DNA from: an uncultured Solirubrobacter sp.
GTDB lineage: Bacteria > Actinomycetota > Thermoleophilia > Solirubrobacterales > Solirubrobacteraceae
Length of the DNA: 6,912 nucleotides
Direction: 5' to 3'
Assembly (NCBI GenBank): GCA_937871635.1
Contig: CALMNS010000585.1
Coordinates: 1-6,912 of the forward strand
Position numbers and translations under genes: made by a program. Positions 5,638 to 6,912 of this stretch are shown piece by piece. The notes beneath the pieces were generated by a model. The model saw only the letters and a list, made by a program, of their open reading frames with translations. It did not search any database and was not told where the DNA came from. Positions within the stretch are counted from its first letter, which is position 1. Each line of letters begins with the position of its first letter.

Positions 5638-6527
5638 GGCCGCACCGAGCCTCGCTCGACGTCGCGGTGCGCCGCCTCGACGAAGTAGGCGCCCTGCCCG
5701 GCGTAGTGGGCGGCGAGCCGCTCGGCGATGGCGACGGACCGGTGGCGCCCGCCCGTGCAGCCGATGGCCACCACCAGGTGCGCCTTGCCCTCGGCGACGT
5801 ACTGCGGCAAGAGGTAGTCCAGGAGCGGGAGCAGGTGGCTATAGAGCTCCTCGAGGCGACCGTCGCGCGCCACGTACTCGACGATCCGCGAGTCGAAGCC
5901 GGTGAGCGGGCGCAGCCCGGGCTCGTAGTGGGGGTTGGGCAGGAAGCGGACGTCGAAGGCCAGGTCGGCGTCGCGCGGCGGGCCGTGCTTATGGCCGAAG
6001 GACTGGAAGGTCACCGCGAGCTTGCCCGGAGCGGCGGGCGCGAGCAGCTCGTCGGCGACCTTGCGCCGGAGCATCGCGGCGCTCAGGCCGCTCGTGTCGA
6101 TGAAGACGTCGGCGCGGTCGCGGATCGGGTCGAGCATCCGCTGCTCGGCCCGGATGCCGTCCACCACCGAGCCGTGCGGAGCGAGCGGGTGCCGGCGGCG
6201 GGTCTCCTTGTAGCGGGTGAGCAGGGTCTGCTCGTCGGCGCTGAGGTAGACGACGCGGTGCGCGATCCCGGCGGTGCCCAGCGCGTCCAGGACGCTGGCC
6301 AGCGCGTCGAAGAACTCCCCGCCGCGCAGGTCGGAGACCACGCAGGCGCGCTCCACCTTGGACCCCTCGTGCAGGAAGAGGTCCGCGAGCGACCGGATCA
6401 TCTCCGCGGGGAGGTTGTCCACGCAGAAGTACCCCGCGTCCTCGAAGACCTGCATGGCCGACGACTTCCCCGCCCCGGAGAGGCCGGAGACGATGACGAG
6501 GTCGGTGAGGGCCGAGCCGTCGCTCAC
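5634..6527 (-). CDS. rapZ: RapZ-family nucleotide-binding protein (YvcJ/RNase adapter family)
   Basis: This 297-residue protein has the full RapZ/YvcJ length. The N-terminal P-loop domain has Walker A GLSGAGKSS (15-23), then YFCVDNLP (33-40), DLRGG (66-70) and VVYLSADEQTLLTRYKETRRRHPL (92-115). The C-terminal domain has SFGHKHGPP (176-184), FDVRFLPNPHY (191-201), LTGFD (208-212) and the hallmark GCTGGRHRSV (256-265). In enterobacteria RapZ delivers a small RNA to RNase E to control glucosamine-6-phosphate synthase; in actinobacteria the role is not settled. The family often sits in a rapZ-yvcK-whiA cluster before gap-pgk-tpi; here yvcK and whiA are not between rapZ and gap. The start is GTG at 6527, five residues before the hydrophobic strand that leads into Walker A, with a weak SD. 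It ends 64 nt before the VOC start. Confidence 0.96.
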   Translation of the reverse strand: MSDGSALTDLVIVSGLSGAGKSSAMQVFEDAGYFCVDNLPAEMIRSLADLFLHEGSKVERACVVSDLRGGEFFDALASVLDALGTAGIAHRVVYLSADEQTLLTRYKETRRRHPLAPHGSVVDGIRAEQRMLDPIRDRADVFIDTSGLSAAMLRRKVADELLAPAAPGKLAVTFQSFGHKHGPPRDADLAFDVRFLPNPHYEPGLRPLTGFDSRIVEYVARDGRLEELYSHLLPLLDYLLPQYVAEGKAHLVVAIGCTGGRHRSVAIAERLAAHYAGQGAYFVEAAHRDVERGSVRP

Positions 6528-6560
6528 TGGAGCACCCGACTATGCCAGCCTGCGCGGCGC

Positions 6561-6912
6561 ATGCCCTTCACTGCCGTGATCTCCGACCTCGACGGCGTGC
6601 TGGTCGACTCGATGGCCGCCACCACGCGGGCGTGGGCGAGGTGGGGCGAGCGGCACGGCCTCGACGGCGGCGCGATCCAGGCCGCCAACCACGGCCGGCC
6701 CGCGAAGGAGCTGGTCGCCGAGCACGTCGCGCCCGAGGCGGTCGACGAGGAGGCGGCGTTCCTGCTCGAGGCGGAGATCGCGGACACGGGTGGGGTGGTC
6801 GCCCTCCCTGGCGCGGCGGACGTCCTCGCCCTGCCGGTGGTGGCGGTCGCCACCTCGTGCGCGCGCCCGCTCGCTCTGGCCCGGCTCGCGGCGGCCGGCC
6901 TGACGCCGCCGG
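6561..6912 (+). CDS. HAD-superfamily hydrolase, beta-phosphoglucomutase/sugar-phosphatase-like, 3' truncated
   Basis: The frame is open from an ATG at 6561 to the end of the window, giving 117 residues. Motif I is VISDLDGVLVDS (6-17), with nucleophile Asp9 and acid/base Asp11. An alpha-helical cap follows (about 18-80) with HGRPAKEL at 44-51. PGAADVLALPVVAVATSCARPLALARLAAAGL then leads into motif II at Thr98-Ser99. The layout is that of cap-type C1 HAD enzymes acting on small phosphosugars or phosphoglycolate; the exact substrate is unknown. The residue after motif II Ser is Cys where Gly is common. Motifs III and IV lie beyond the window. No clear SD precedes the ATG. It diverges from rapZ with only 33 nt between start codons. 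Confidence 0.88.
   Translation, partial: MPFTAVISDLDGVLVDSMAATTRAWARWGERHGLDGGAIQAANHGRPAKELVAEHVAPEAVDEEAAFLLEAEIADTGGVVALPGAADVLALPVVAVATSCARPLALARLAAAGLTPP

Noticed and set aside
6524..6853. 109-residue minus-strand ORF over the HAD gene
   Set aside because: The + strand frame carries clear HAD motifs I and II; the minus frame is Ala/Ser/Arg-rich with no domain.
1..6912. CRISPR arrays, IS elements, attachment sites, tRNA or rRNA genes, defence or toxin-antitoxin genes
   Set aside because: None was seen on either strand. The remaining spacers are too short or lack the required repeats or motifs.

Overview
The window is very GC-rich chromosomal DNA with dense, overlapping genes and GTG starts. 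The gene set and order (rapZ, then gap-pgk-tpiA with a cofactor-independent phosphoglycerate mutase) fit an actinobacterium. A deep-branching lineage such as Thermoleophilia is my best guess from gene order and the style of the proteins. No marker gene is present to fix the taxonomy.

Layout. Positions 2-426 (+) hold the end of a membrane protein that looks like the COG4280/UPF0016 (TMEM165-like) family, overlapped by a 60-residue two-helix membrane protein. Positions 427-586 are a non-coding, convergent region rich in inverted repeats. Positions 587-5093 (-) form a compact lower-glycolysis operon transcribed gap, pgk, tpiA, gpmI. Its genes overlap (ATGA, TGATG) or lie 6 nt apart, a sigma70-like promoter lies before gap, and a stem-loop spans the gpmI stop codon. 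Upstream on the same strand are a small VOC/glyoxalase-like protein (5210-5569) and rapZ (5634-6527). Diverging from rapZ by 33 nt, a HAD-family phosphatase/phosphomutase gene starts at 6561 and runs off the window.

Together the four glycolytic enzymes interconvert triose phosphates and carry glyceraldehyde 3-phosphate through 1,3-bisphosphoglycerate and 3-phosphoglycerate to 2-phosphoglycerate. Enolase is not in the window. All four keep their catalytic residues and normal lengths.

The least ordinary part is the rapZ-VOC junction (5553-5637). A 17-bp, one-mismatch inverted repeat buries the VOC GTG start codon, and a hexanucleotide repeat carrying three GAGG motifs sits in its loop. A second, mutually exclusive hairpin includes the rapZ stop codon. 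It resembles a translation-coupling or attenuation switch, but this is an inference from sequence. I see no mobile element, CRISPR array, tRNA, rRNA or sign of a defence or secondary-metabolite system. The window is mostly core metabolism.
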